A stretch of DNA of 64,000 nt from contig NZ_JBDPLH010000001.1 in assembly GCF_040187885.1 (NCBI RefSeq), positions 744,001-808,000 of the forward strand, written 5' to 3'. This DNA comes from Roseateles_E cavernae (lineage in GTDB: Bacteria > Pseudomonadota > Gammaproteobacteria > Burkholderiales > Burkholderiaceae_C). Every line of letters starts with the position of its first letter. Position 1 is the first letter of the stretch. Of this stretch, positions 7,247 through 15,530 are shown in pieces. Below the pieces are notes generated by a model. It saw nothing but the letters and a program-made list of their open reading frames with translations, ran no database searches and had not been told where the DNA came from. Position numbers and translations under genes: made by a program.

Positions 7247-8167
7247 ATGAAAAGCCAAGCATTCCGTCATGGGCGCCCCGCCCACGCGCTGCTGCTGACC
7301 TTGCTGCTGCTTCAGCCCGCGCTGCAACCCGGTTCGGCACAGGCCGGTCCGACGCTGGATCGCATCAAATCCAGCGGCCGCATCGTGCTGGCGCACCGCG
7401 AGTCCTCGGTGCCTTTCTCCTATCTGGATGCGCAGCGTCGGCCGGTCGGCTATGCGCTGGACCTCTGCCACCGGCTTGGCGAGGCCTTGCGCAAGCATCT
7501 GCAGCTCAAGAGTCTGGCCACCGACTATCTGCAGGTCAGCTCCAGCGACCGCATCGCGGTGATCGCCGAGGGCCGTGCCGACCTGGAATGCGGCTCGACC
7601 ACCAACAACGCCGAGCGGCGCGAGAAGGTGGCGTTCACCGTGCCGCACTACATCACCGGCTCGCGCTATCTGGTGCGCGCCGATTCCGGCATCAAGGAGC
7701 TCAGCGATTTCGCCAAGCGCCGGCTGGTGCCCACCAAGGGCACGACCAGCTTCAAGGAGATCCAGGCCGTCAACCGCGACCGCCTGCTGGGCATCCAGGT
7801 GCTGGAGGCGCCCGATCATGGGCGCGCCTTCGAGATGGTCGAAAAGGGCGAGGCCGACGGTTTCGTGATGGACGATGTGCTGCTCTACGGCCTGATCGCC
7901 GGCAGCAAGAATCCCCGGGGCCTGGAGGTGGTGGGCAAGTTCCTGACCATCGAGCCGCTGGCGGTGATGATGTCGCGCGAGGACGCCGAGCTCAAGCGCG
8001 TCGTCGACGCCGAGATGAAGCGCCTGATCGCCAGCCGCGAGGCCCATGCCCTCTATGAGCGCTGGTTCCAGCAGCCGATACCGCCGAAGCAGACGGCGCT
8101 GAATCTGCCGATCAGCTATTTGCTGCGCGACTTCTGGAAGTATCCGAGCGACCAGGTGCCGAACTGA
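7247..8167 (+). CDS. Amino-acid ABC transporter substrate-binding protein (GltI-like)
   Basis: A 306-residue periplasmic binding protein of the SBP_bac_3/PBP2 family, close in pattern to glutamate/aspartate-binding GltI. It has a signal peptide (HALLLTLLLLQPALQPGSAQA), the domain start TLDRIKSSGRIVLAHRESSVPFSY, the hinge region GRADLECGSTTNN and the C-terminal MKRLIASREAHALYERWF. No permease or ATPase gene is adjacent, so it is an orphan component or a sensor. I chose ATG 7247, with AGGCGG 8 bases upstream, over an in-frame GTG at 7238. Confidence 0.85.
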   Translation: MKSQAFRHGRPAHALLLTLLLLQPALQPGSAQAGPTLDRIKSSGRIVLAHRESSVPFSYLDAQRRPVGYALDLCHRLGEALRKHLQLKSLATDYLQVSSSDRIAVIAEGRADLECGSTTNNAERREKVAFTVPHYITGSRYLVRADSGIKELSDFAKRRLVPTKGTTSFKEIQAVNRDRLLGIQVLEAPDHGRAFEMVEKGEADGFVMDDVLLYGLIAGSKNPRGLEVVGKFLTIEPLAVMMSREDAELKRVVDAEMKRLIASREAHALYERWFQQPIPPKQTALNLPISYLLRDFWKYPSDQVPN

Positions 8168-8198
8168 GCGAGGGCCGTGCACCTGATGGCCCATGGCC

Positions 8199-8870
8199 TC
8201 AGCTCAATAGCGTGTAAGGCCCGCCGCGCTCCAGCGCGCGCTGGTAGGCGGGGCGTGCATGGATGCGCTTCAGGAAGTCGCTCAGCCGGGGTCGGTCGCC
8301 GGCCAGCCCGCCGCGCGAGGCGGCTGCCTCGAGCGGAAAACTGAGCTGCACGTCGGCGGCCGTGAACTCGGCGCCGGCGAACCAGGGGCTCTTGGCCAGC
8401 TCGGCCTCCATGAAATCCAGATGGCTCTTGATCGCCGGCAGGATGAAGCCGGCCTTGACCTTGGCCGCGATGCCCTTGGCAATCGGCTTGGCGAAGAAGG
8501 GCATGGGCCCGCGCTCGAGGCGGTCAAAGATCAGCTTCATCAGCAGCGGCGGCATCGCCGAACCCTCGGCGTAATGCATCCAGTAGCGGTAGCGCAGCGC
8601 CTCGGCGCTATCGGCCGCGGGCTTGAACCGGCCCTGACCGTAGCGGTCCACCAGGTATTCGAGGATGGCGCCCGACTCGGCCACCACCAGCGCGCCGTCG
8701 GTGATCACCGGGGACTTGCCCAGCGGGTGCACCGCACGCAGCTCGGGCGGCGCCAGCATCGTCGCCTTGTCGCGCTGGTAGTGCTTGATTTCGTAGGGCA
8801 GGCCCAGCTCTTCGAGCAGCCACAGCACGCGCTGGGAGCGCGAGTTGTTGAGGTGGTGAACGGTGATCAA
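8199..8870 (-). CDS. Glutathione S-transferase
   Basis: A 223-residue GST. The N-terminal thioredoxin-fold half has SRSQRVLWLLEELGLPYE and the cis-Pro/glutathione-binding GKSPVITDGALVVAESGAILEYL; the C-terminal helical half ends in a family-like FLKRIHARPAYQRAL. The start codon is TTG at 8870: AGGAG lies 6 bases upstream and translation from there gives the complete GST N-terminus, while no ATG occurs until after the first helix. It begins 15 bases past the stop of the Suv3-like helicase gene and is probably co-transcribed with it. Confidence 0.85.
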   Translation of the reverse strand: MITVHHLNNSRSQRVLWLLEELGLPYEIKHYQRDKATMLAPPELRAVHPLGKSPVITDGALVVAESGAILEYLVDRYGQGRFKPAADSAEALRYRYWMHYAEGSAMPPLLMKLIFDRLERGPMPFFAKPIAKGIAAKVKAGFILPAIKSHLDFMEAELAKSPWFAGAEFTAADVQLSFPLEAAASRGGLAGDRPRLSDFLKRIHARPAYQRALERGGPYTLLS

Positions 8871-8876
8871 TCCAAG

Positions 8877-8881
8877 CTCCT
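8877..8881 (-). promoter_or_regulatory. Ribosome binding site fixing a TTG start
   Basis: AGGAG on the minus strand, 6 bases before the TTG at 8870. It is the evidence for using TTG as the start codon of the glutathione S-transferase gene. Confidence 0.6.
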
Positions 8882-8885
8882 GTTG

Positions 8886-11087
8886 TCAGCGGCGGCCGCG
8901 GGTCTGCCACAGCGGCTTCTTGCCCTTCAGATGGCGCTCGATGCCGTCGTTGAGCCGGCTGCGCAGATCCCCGACGGCCGCCACATGGCCGTAGACCCCC
9001 GGGAAGCGCAGGTCCAGCCACAGCCACAGGGTGCAGGAGCGCAGCGCCTGCTCCATGCGGTCGAGGCGGCTGTGCTCGTCGACATCATCGAGGAACCAGG
9101 GCGCGCCGACCGTGCCGGTCAGCGCGTGGCGGCTGGCCCAGTCCAGATACTCCTGCACCTGGCTGTCGGTGCGACTGTCCACCGGCGCCTGCGCATAGAT
9201 GAAGCGGGCCTTCAGCGGCAGGCCGCCGGCCGCGCGGTCCAGCTGCTCGGCCAGCGCCAGCATCTGCTCCAGCTCGGCCACCTCGAAATGGGCGTTGTCC
9301 AGCAGCAGCTGGTCCATGAAGACCATCAGCACCCCATGCAGCTTCTTCAGGCCCAGGCGCTGCGCGATGGTGTCGATATGCCACCAGTTCGGCGCCACTG
9401 CGGCCTTGAAGTCGCGCGGCGCGCGCGGGCTCTTGGGCAGCAGCTCCTTGAGCGTGCGCGCCGCCGTCGGTTCGGCCTCGCGCAGCACGCCGACAAAGCC
9501 CTCGTCATGCATGCCGTAGCGCCCGGCGCGGCCGGCGATCTGGTGCACCTCGGTGACTTCCAGTGTGCGGTCGCCCTGGCCATCGAACTTCGTCATCGTG
9601 CTGAACAGCACGCGGCGGATCGGCAGGTTCAGCCCCATGCCGATCGCGTCGGTGGCCACCAGGATATGGGTCGCGCCATTGGCAAAGCGCTCGGCCTCGC
9701 GGCGTCGCACCTCGGGCGGCAGCGCGCCGTAGATCACCGAGACCGGATGGCCGGCTGCGCCGATCTGGTCGCGCAGCATCAGCACCTCGCGGCGGCTGAA
9801 GGCCACGACCGCGTCGCCATGCTTGAGCGCCGCGATCGGCACCGGCGCCGGCAACAGCTGCACCTCCTGCTTGCGCTCGAAATGGCGCACCGTGCAGCGC
9901 TCGCCACACAGGCCCAAGAGGCTTTCGATCGCCGGCACCGCATAGGCGCTGCAGATGATGATCAGCTCATTGGCCGGCACCGCGACGATGGCCTGGGTCC
10001 AGGCCCAGCCGCGGTACAGATCGAACAGCATCTGCGCCTCGTCGATCACCGCGACGTCGATGGGCTTGTTGGTGTTGACCATCTCGATGGTGCTGGAGAC
10101 CACGCGCGAGTTCTCGGCCGGCACATTCTCCTCGCCGGTCAGCAGCGAGCAGGGCACGCCGCGGCCCACCAGCCGGTCGCGCCCTTCCAGTGCCAGCAGG
10201 CGCAGCGGCGCCAGATAGGCCCCCTGCTGGGCCTGGGCCAGGCGCTCGAAGGCCGCATAGGTCTTGCCGCTATTGGGCGCACCGACGTAGAGCGTCACGG
10301 TGCGCTGCATGCGCCGCGCGATGTCGAAGGTGTCCGGATAGCCCTGGAAGGCCAGATCCTGGTTCAGGCCGGCCAGCGCATTGAGCTCGGCGACGCGATG
10401 TTCCCAGCGGTCCTGGGCCCGCGTGCAGCCGGCCTTCAGGGTCTCGAAGGACTGCGGCGTCGCGCACTCCGACTGCAGGCGCGGCAGCAGCGTGTCCAGG
10501 TGTTCCGGGTGGCCCGATTCGCTGCGCAGATAGAGATTCTCCAGATGCGCTTGCAGCTCGGCCGCATGGGTGTAGGCCGGCATCTGGCCGATCGCGGCCT
10601 TCAGCGCGTGCAGATCGCCGCTGCGGTAGAAGGCCCAGATCGGCGCGTCATCGGCGACTTCGGCGCGGTAGCTGACCGGAATCTGCCAGCCCGGCTCGGC
10701 GAGCTTGAGCACCAGCTTGCACAGCCGGCTCCAGCGCTGGCCTTCACGGCTCAGGCCCAGCGCGGTCTCGATCTGGGCGGTGCGCTGCTGCATCAGCGCG
10801 CGCACCGTCGGGGCGGTGCCGACCACATCGAGATGGGCCAGCGCCGAGGCGATCAGGCGCGGCGCGATCCAGCGGCTGGGCCGCGCGCCGCTGCTGGCCT
10901 TGGTGGCCTTCTGGATCTGGATCAGGCCCAGCTTGTCGAGCTGATCTTCGTGTCCGGTCTCGCCATCGAAATCACCGGGTGTCAGCACCTGCGGCAGCTG
11001 ATAGGCCGCCTGGCGGATGCGCTGCCATTGCTCGGGCGCGATGTCGGCCGGCAGGCGGGCCGCGTGGCGCGGGTTCGGGAGTTGCAT
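8886..11087 (-). CDS. Suv3-like DExH RNA helicase
   Basis: A 733-residue superfamily 2 helicase of the SUV3 (SUPV3L1) group, the family of the mitochondrial RNA degradosome helicase. Visible motifs: Walker A GAPNSGKT at 269-276, motif Ia-like YLAPLRLLALEG, VSSTIEMVN, DEAQ box at 349-352, motif V region VATDAIGMGLNLPI and motif VI HQIAGRAGR at 515-523. About 260 helical residues precede the helicase core. It should unwind structured RNA or RNA/DNA hybrids with ATP. The start is the weak point: the frame stays open another 168 codons upstream, but that part overlaps the divergent cupin gene and looks non-coding, and no strong ribosome site precedes 11087. Confidence 0.8.
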   Translation of the reverse strand: MQLPNPRHAARLPADIAPEQWQRIRQAAYQLPQVLTPGDFDGETGHEDQLDKLGLIQIQKATKASSGARPSRWIAPRLIASALAHLDVVGTAPTVRALMQQRTAQIETALGLSREGQRWSRLCKLVLKLAEPGWQIPVSYRAEVADDAPIWAFYRSGDLHALKAAIGQMPAYTHAAELQAHLENLYLRSESGHPEHLDTLLPRLQSECATPQSFETLKAGCTRAQDRWEHRVAELNALAGLNQDLAFQGYPDTFDIARRMQRTVTLYVGAPNSGKTYAAFERLAQAQQGAYLAPLRLLALEGRDRLVGRGVPCSLLTGEENVPAENSRVVSSTIEMVNTNKPIDVAVIDEAQMLFDLYRGWAWTQAIVAVPANELIIICSAYAVPAIESLLGLCGERCTVRHFERKQEVQLLPAPVPIAALKHGDAVVAFSRREVLMLRDQIGAAGHPVSVIYGALPPEVRRREAERFANGATHILVATDAIGMGLNLPIRRVLFSTMTKFDGQGDRTLEVTEVHQIAGRAGRYGMHDEGFVGVLREAEPTAARTLKELLPKSPRAPRDFKAAVAPNWWHIDTIAQRLGLKKLHGVLMVFMDQLLLDNAHFEVAELEQMLALAEQLDRAAGGLPLKARFIYAQAPVDSRTDSQVQEYLDWASRHALTGTVGAPWFLDDVDEHSRLDRMEQALRSCTLWLWLDLRFPGVYGHVAAVGDLRSRLNDGIERHLKGKKPLWQTRGRR

Positions 11088-11328
11088 CGTGGCCGGCGGG
11101 AGTTGGGCGGCCGGCGCGGGAGTGGGGAGAGTTTTTGTATCAGGCACTTGGGGAGTGGAACACAAGAGGCCGGCGGGCTGTGCCTCTGCTCTGGCAGAAG
11201 AATGCACTGCCAGCCCCTGCCAATCGCGCAGATGTCGCCGTTGCGGGCACCGACTTCGGCATCCGTCCGAGCCGGTTCTGCCTAGCATCAAGCCATCCCT
11301 GATCAACTGCCGAGAGGCGTCCTCCTGC

Positions 11329-11685
11329 ATGTCAAACCATCTGCTCGTCCCCTTCAACTTCGACCAACTCGGCGAGGCGCAGGAATACCGGCCGCCGGCC
11401 GACCGTGTCATCGAGGGCGATATCGTCTGCCGCAGCTGGGAGGTCGACAGCGCCAAGGACGGCAAGGTGCGCGCCGGCGTGTTCGAGGCCACGCCGGGCG
11501 TCAACCGTTCGATCAAGGGCGAAACCTGGGAGTTCTGCCTGATCCTGTCCGGCCGGGTCGAGATCACCGAGGACGGCCACCCGCCGGTCATCTACAAGGC
11601 CGGCGACTGCTTCATCATGAAGCCCGGCTACACCGGCACCTGGCGCACCTTGGAGACTGTGCGCAAGGTCTGGGTCACGGCCTGA
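11329..11685 (+). CDS. Cupin-fold protein (cupin_3/DUF861 type)
   Basis: A 118-residue single-domain beta-barrel protein. The cupin motif spans SIKGETWEFCLILSGRVEITEDG and VIYKAGDCFIMKPGYTGTWRTLETVRKVWV, the pattern of the cupin_3 group (EutQ or (S)-ureidoglycine aminohydrolase-like). The reaction is unknown. The frame is open upstream to 11017, but the ATG at 11329 gives a normal cupin N-terminus. Its last 11 bases overlap the convergent saccharopine dehydrogenase-like gene. Confidence 0.75.
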   Translation: MSNHLLVPFNFDQLGEAQEYRPPADRVIEGDIVCRSWEVDSAKDGKVRAGVFEATPGVNRSIKGETWEFCLILSGRVEITEDGHPPVIYKAGDCFIMKPGYTGTWRTLETVRKVWVTA

Positions 11686-12745
11686 AGAGGTCGGCAGCGT
11701 CGCCGGCCCCCACCTGCCCGAACACCTCCAGCGCCCGCTGCGCGTGCAGGGCGCTCAGCATGTCCGCCGGATCCACCGCCTCTGCCAGCGCCAGTGCACC
11801 ACTGAGCCGATACGAGGGCGCCAGCAGGCGCCGGGCCGCTTCGATGACGATGGGGGCGGTCACGGCATAGATGTCCTGCCCGCGCACGCCGGCCTTCTTG
11901 CTGACACCGTCCTGCAGCAGCTCCAGCTGCAGCTCGAAGCGCTGGGCCGAACGGCCGCTGTCGTCCACCGCGGTGGGCGGCGGCGTCGTGGCATCGCGGA
12001 TGTCCTCGAGCGCCGAGCGGTTGAGCAGGGAGCGGATCGCACCGATCTCCAGATGATGGCTGAGCGTGATGATCTCGCTGAACGGCAGCTCGACCATGGG
12101 CAAGCGGCCCAGCGGCGCCCCGAAGCGCCAGTCTTGTGGCTCGGCCGCCGGCACCAGCGGCGCAAGCCGGCCTTGCTTGACCACCAGGCGGGGCAGCTTG
12201 TTGCGCTCGCCGGTCTCGCGCGTGCCATGGGTGGGCCACCAGCGGTCCAGTCCGATCGCGACCGTGATCGCATCGATCGTGCCGGCCGAGGCCATCGCGC
12301 TGGCCAGCAGGTCGGCCAGGCCACCATAGAAGCCGGCCGCCGGGATCACGACCCGGCCGGCGGCGCGCGCCGGTGCATCGAGCTCGGCAAAGCTGGCCTG
12401 GGCGCTGCCCTGTTCGGCCGTCACATCGATGTAGTGGCTGCCGGCCCGCAAGGCCGCCCGGGCCACCGGCGCGGCGGTGTCGAGAAACGGCCCGACGCAG
12501 TTGATCACCACGGCGCAGCCGGCAAAAGCCTGTTCAAGACTGGCGTCGTCGTCGAGCGCTGCGACCCGGTGGGTCACGGCCGCCGACGCAAACATCTCCG
12601 CGAGCCGCGCGGCATTGCGACCGACCGCGGCCACATTCAGCCCGCGGCGCAGGGCTTCAGCAACGACGAATCGACCGGTAGTGCCGCTGGCACCGTAGAC
12701 GGCAATGGAGGCGGCGGAAAAGGGCTTGCTGGTGGATGTTGGCAT
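11675..12745 (-). CDS. Saccharopine dehydrogenase-like NAD(P)-binding oxidoreductase
   Basis: A 356-residue protein with an N-terminal Rossmann domain (AVYGASGTTGRFVVAEALRR, residues about 15-34) and the body pattern of the saccharopine dehydrogenase/trans-acting enoyl reductase family, including VINCVGPFLDTAAPVARAAL and HYIDVTAEQ. The substrate is unknown. It is transcribed divergently from a TetR gene across a 61-base gap that holds two mirror-image operators, so it is very likely the TetR target. Confidence 0.8.
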   Translation of the reverse strand: MPTSTSKPFSAASIAVYGASGTTGRFVVAEALRRGLNVAAVGRNAARLAEMFASAAVTHRVAALDDDASLEQAFAGCAVVINCVGPFLDTAAPVARAALRAGSHYIDVTAEQGSAQASFAELDAPARAAGRVVIPAAGFYGGLADLLASAMASAGTIDAITVAIGLDRWWPTHGTRETGERNKLPRLVVKQGRLAPLVPAAEPQDWRFGAPLGRLPMVELPFSEIITLSHHLEIGAIRSLLNRSALEDIRDATTPPPTAVDDSGRSAQRFELQLELLQDGVSKKAGVRGQDIYAVTAPIVIEAARRLLAPSYRLSGALALAEAVDPADMLSALHAQRALEVFGQVGAGDAADLFRP

Positions 12746-12760
12746 GATGTCCTTTCGGTA

Positions 12761-12806
12761 GATACAGACCTGTCTGTTCTTTAATGATTACAGACAGGTC
12801 TGTATC
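12761..12806. promoter_or_regulatory. Double TetR-type operator between divergent genes
   Basis: GATACAGACCTGTCTGT at 12761-12777 is repeated as its exact reverse complement at 12790-12806. Each copy is itself a dyad, ACAGAC-N2-GTCTGT. The pair fills the gap between the saccharopine dehydrogenase-like gene and the tetR gene and touches the TetR start codon, so the regulator probably binds here, represses both genes and represses itself. The assignment follows from position and symmetry; binding is not shown. Confidence 0.8.
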
Positions 12807-13481
12807 ATGTCAAGCATGGTCAACACACCAACCCCCCGTTCCCCACGAAATCCGATGGCCGGTGCGGCCATCAAACGTGCGGCCAAGGCTGCGGGCGGTG
12901 TCGCCATCGAGCCGGTGCCGGATGTGCGCGACCGCATCCTCGACACCGCGTCCACGCTGTTCTATCAGCGCGGCGTGCGTGCCGTCGGCGTCGATCTGGT
13001 CGTGCAGGAGGCGGCGGTGGCCAAGACCAGCCTGTACCGCTATTTCCCCACCAAGGACGATCTGATCGTCTCCTTCCTGGAGCGCGAGGATCTGGAGTTC
13101 TGGGCGCTGTGGGACAGCGTGGCCGCGCAGCATGCCGACGACCCCGCCGGCGAACTGGCCGCCCATATGCGCTGGATCGGCGAACGCCTGGCCCGCGCCA
13201 ACTACCGCGGCTGCCCGCAGATCAATGTGGCCGCCGAATTCGCCGAGCAGGATCACCCGGCCCGCCAGGTCGCGCAGCGCCATATGCTGGCGCTGCGCGG
13301 TCGGCTGCAGGACATCGCCCGGCGGCTGGGCGTGGCGCGCCCCGACCCACTGGCCGCCCAGCTGGCGCTGCTGGTCAACGGCGCCTTCGTCAGCTCGGCC
13401 CTGCTCAGTGCCGAGGAGGCCACCGATGTGCTGCTCGGCGCGCTGCAAGCCCTGCTGGCCGCAGCGCGCGCCGGCGCCTGA
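12807..13481 (+). CDS. TetR/AcrR family transcriptional regulator
   Basis: A 224-residue repressor. The N-terminal helix-turn-helix lies at about residues 42-91 (DRILDTASTLFYQRGVRAVGVDLVVQEA, then KTSLYRYFPTKDDL), followed by a helical ligand domain with GCPQINVAAEF. It has a 40-residue basic leader before the HTH, and the ATG at 12807 follows the operator directly without a clear ribosome site, so it may be leaderless or start later. It is divergent from its likely target and followed by SRPBCC and VOC genes on the same strand. Confidence 0.85.
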   Translation: MSSMVNTPTPRSPRNPMAGAAIKRAAKAAGGVAIEPVPDVRDRILDTASTLFYQRGVRAVGVDLVVQEAAVAKTSLYRYFPTKDDLIVSFLEREDLEFWALWDSVAAQHADDPAGELAAHMRWIGERLARANYRGCPQINVAAEFAEQDHPARQVAQRHMLALRGRLQDIARRLGVARPDPLAAQLALLVNGAFVSSALLSAEEATDVLLGALQALLAAARAGA

Positions 13482-13526
13482 ACCGAGCCCCGCTCCGAAC
13501 CCCCAAGCCAGAAAGGTTTGATCGCC

Positions 13527-13979
13527 ATGAGCACGACCACCACCATCCGTCTGCACCGCGTGCTGCGCGCGCCGGCCGAGCGCATCTACCGCGCCTTCCT
13601 CGATGCGGCGGCCTTCAGCAAATGGCTGCCCCCGCATGGCTTCACCGGCACGGTCCACGAGATGGATGCGCGGGTCGGCGGCGGCTATCGCATGTCCTTC
13701 ACCAATCTGACGACCCAGCAAAGCCATGGCTTTGGCGGCCGTTATCTGGAGTTGGTTCCGCATGAGCGGCTGAGCTATACAGCCATCTTTGATGCGGCGC
13801 TGAACCTGCCCGGCGAGATGCGCACCACCGTGACGCTGAAGGCCGTGTTCTGCGGCACCGAGGTTCATATCGAGCAGCAGGGCATACCGGCCCAGATTCC
13901 GGCCGAGGCCTGCTATCTGGGTTGGCAGGAGTCGCTGACCCTGCTGGCCCAGCTGGTCGAGCCCGAGATCCGCCAGTAG
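13527..13979 (+). CDS. SRPBCC (AHSA1-like) domain protein
   Basis: A 150-residue START/Bet v1-type single-domain protein with the Activator of Hsp90 homologue 1-like pattern: HRVLRAPAERIYRAFLDAAAFSKWLPPHGF at the start and the late QIPAEACYLGWQESLTLLAQLVEPE. Such bacterial proteins bind small hydrophobic ligands; no specific role can be assigned. GAAAGG lies before the ATG. It is probably transcribed with the upstream TetR gene and the VOC gene that follows. Confidence 0.8.
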   Translation: MSTTTTIRLHRVLRAPAERIYRAFLDAAAFSKWLPPHGFTGTVHEMDARVGGGYRMSFTNLTTQQSHGFGGRYLELVPHERLSYTAIFDAALNLPGEMRTTVTLKAVFCGTEVHIEQQGIPAQIPAEACYLGWQESLTLLAQLVEPEIRQ

Positions 13980-14023
13980 CATCCAGCGGTCCGTCCCTCC
14001 ATCTGGCCACCGGGAGCCCGTCG

Positions 14024-14422
14024 ATGTTTTCCCACGTCTTTGTCGGCGTCAGCGACTTCGAACGCGCTCTGGCCTTCTACACGCCGCTGATGGCCTGCCT
14101 GGGTCTGCCGCCGCGCTTTTGCGATCATGATCGCCCCTGGGCCGGCTGGCAGACGCCGGGAAGCGCCAACGGCCGCCCGCTATTCCTGATCGGCCGGCCC
14201 CATGACGGCCAGGCCCATCTGCCGGGCAATGGTCAGATGCCGGCCTTTCTGGCCGCTGATCGAGCCAGCGTCGATGCCGCCCATGCGCTGGCGCTGCGCC
14301 TGGGCGGCCGCTGCGAGGGTCCGCCGGGGTTGCGGCCCGACTACCACCCGCACTACTACGGCGCCTACTTCCGCGACACCGAGGGCAACAAGCTCGGTGT
14401 GGCCTGTCACACGGCCGAGTAG
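14024..14422 (+). CDS. VOC (glyoxalase/bleomycin-resistance fold) protein
   Basis: A 132-residue vicinal-oxygen-chelate protein: MFSHVFVGVSDFERALAFY at the start, a middle GGRCEGPPGLRPDYHPHYYGAYFRD, and the C-terminal DTEGNKLGVACH typical of the fold. It is one of three VOC proteins in the window. The substrate is unknown. GGGAG precedes the ATG at 14024. It ends 11 bases before the convergent LysR gene. Confidence 0.8.
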   Translation: MFSHVFVGVSDFERALAFYTPLMACLGLPPRFCDHDRPWAGWQTPGSANGRPLFLIGRPHDGQAHLPGNGQMPAFLAADRASVDAAHALALRLGGRCEGPPGLRPDYHPHYYGAYFRDTEGNKLGVACHTAE

Positions 14423-14433
14423 CTGGGTCGGCA

Positions 14434-15411
14434 TCAGCCGGGCTTCTTCGACCGCCGCGGCCCCGCCCCGTGCTGGCGCAGTTCCTGCGCCGTCAGGAAG
14501 AACTCGCGGTTGCCCGCCACCCGCTCCACCGCGAGATCGATGAAAGCCCGCACCCGGGCCGGCTGTGCGAGCCGGCTACCGTAGTAGGCATACAAGCCCA
14601 GGTGCTCGGCCACATGGTCGGTCAGCAGCGGTACTAGCAGGCCGGCGCGTATCAGCGGCGCGGCGCTGACGCCGACCAGCTGGCCGATGAACTCTCCGGC
14701 CAGCACGGCCTTCTCTTCCAGCTCGACATCGTTGGTGCACAGCCGCGCCGGGATCGTGCGCGAGACGATGTCCTCGCCGACCCTGAAGTCCCAGCTCATC
14801 AGCTTGCCGGTGGCCGGGTGGCGGAAGCCGCTGCAGCGGTGCTGTGAGGACAGCAACTCGTCGATGCTGGTGGGCACGCCGTGGCGTTGCAAATAGCGGG
14901 GCGCGGCGCAGACGATCAGCTGGATCGGCAGCAGCCGTCGCGCCACGACGCCCTCGGCCGGCGGGCTGCCGGCACGAAAGCCGACATCGATGCGGTCCTC
15001 GACCCAGTTGCCGATGCGATCGTCCAGCTGCACATCGGGCTCGACCTCGGGGTGGCGCCGGCAGAACTCCTCCAGCACCGGCCACAGCATCGGCAGCATG
15101 ATGGAGCGCGGCGCCGCGATGCGCAGCGGCCCGGCGATCTCGTCGCGGCCGCGCCGCGCGCCATGCAGTGCGCGTTGCAGCGTCGCCAGACCCGGTTGAG
15201 CGGCTTCCAGAAAGGCGCGGCCCTCCTCGGTCAGGCTCAGGCTGCGCGTCGTGCGATGGATCAGCCGCACCCCCAGATGCGCCTCCAACTGGCTCAGCGA
15301 CAGGCTGGCCGCTTGCGGCGTGATGCCCTGCGATGTGGCGGCCTGTCGCAGGCTGCCCAGCTCGACGGCCTTGATGAAGGTGGCGACGGCGCGCAGTTCG
15401 TTGAAAGCCAT
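14434..15411 (-). CDS. LysR-family transcriptional regulator
   Basis: A 325-residue LTTR. The winged HTH is at the N-terminus (FIKAVELGSLRQAATSQGITPQAASLSLSQLEAHLGVRLIHRTTRS, residues 12-57) and the effector-binding domain covers about 90-300. It is divergent from an SDR gene, the usual arrangement for an LTTR and its target, with a candidate T-N11-A site in the gap. The inducer cannot be inferred. Confidence 0.9.
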   Translation of the reverse strand: MAFNELRAVATFIKAVELGSLRQAATSQGITPQAASLSLSQLEAHLGVRLIHRTTRSLSLTEEGRAFLEAAQPGLATLQRALHGARRGRDEIAGPLRIAAPRSIMLPMLWPVLEEFCRRHPEVEPDVQLDDRIGNWVEDRIDVGFRAGSPPAEGVVARRLLPIQLIVCAAPRYLQRHGVPTSIDELLSSQHRCSGFRHPATGKLMSWDFRVGEDIVSRTIPARLCTNDVELEEKAVLAGEFIGQLVGVSAAPLIRAGLLVPLLTDHVAEHLGLYAYYGSRLAQPARVRAFIDLAVERVAGNREFFLTAQELRQHGAGPRRSKKPG

Positions 15412-15432
15412 GCAAGTCCTCGAATTGTCATG

Positions 15433-15450
15433 ATTATCTTGCGGATCAAT
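15433..15450. promoter_or_regulatory. Candidate LysR binding site
   Basis: ATTATCTTGCGGATCAAT is an imperfect dyad (ATTATC facing GATCAAT) containing a T-N11-A pattern. It lies 22 bases upstream of the lysR start and 81 bases before the divergent SDR start. The call rests on position and weak symmetry only. Confidence 0.35.
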
Positions 15451-15530
15451 GCATGGATTGTGGGCTAGTTGGCGCGCAATCCAACACCTACATTGAGCTC
15501 ACCCCATCACTTTTCTGCAAGGAAACGACC

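Noticed and set aside
8259..11285. A 1,008-codon open frame on the plus strand opposite the Suv3-like gene
   Set aside because: Its product is Gln/Arg/Ala-rich with no domains; the opposite strand carries all helicase motifs. GC-rich codon use leaves antisense frames open.
11088..11591. An N-terminal extension of 168 residues on the Suv3-like helicase
   Set aside because: It overlaps the divergent cupin gene, and its composition is unlike the rest of the protein.
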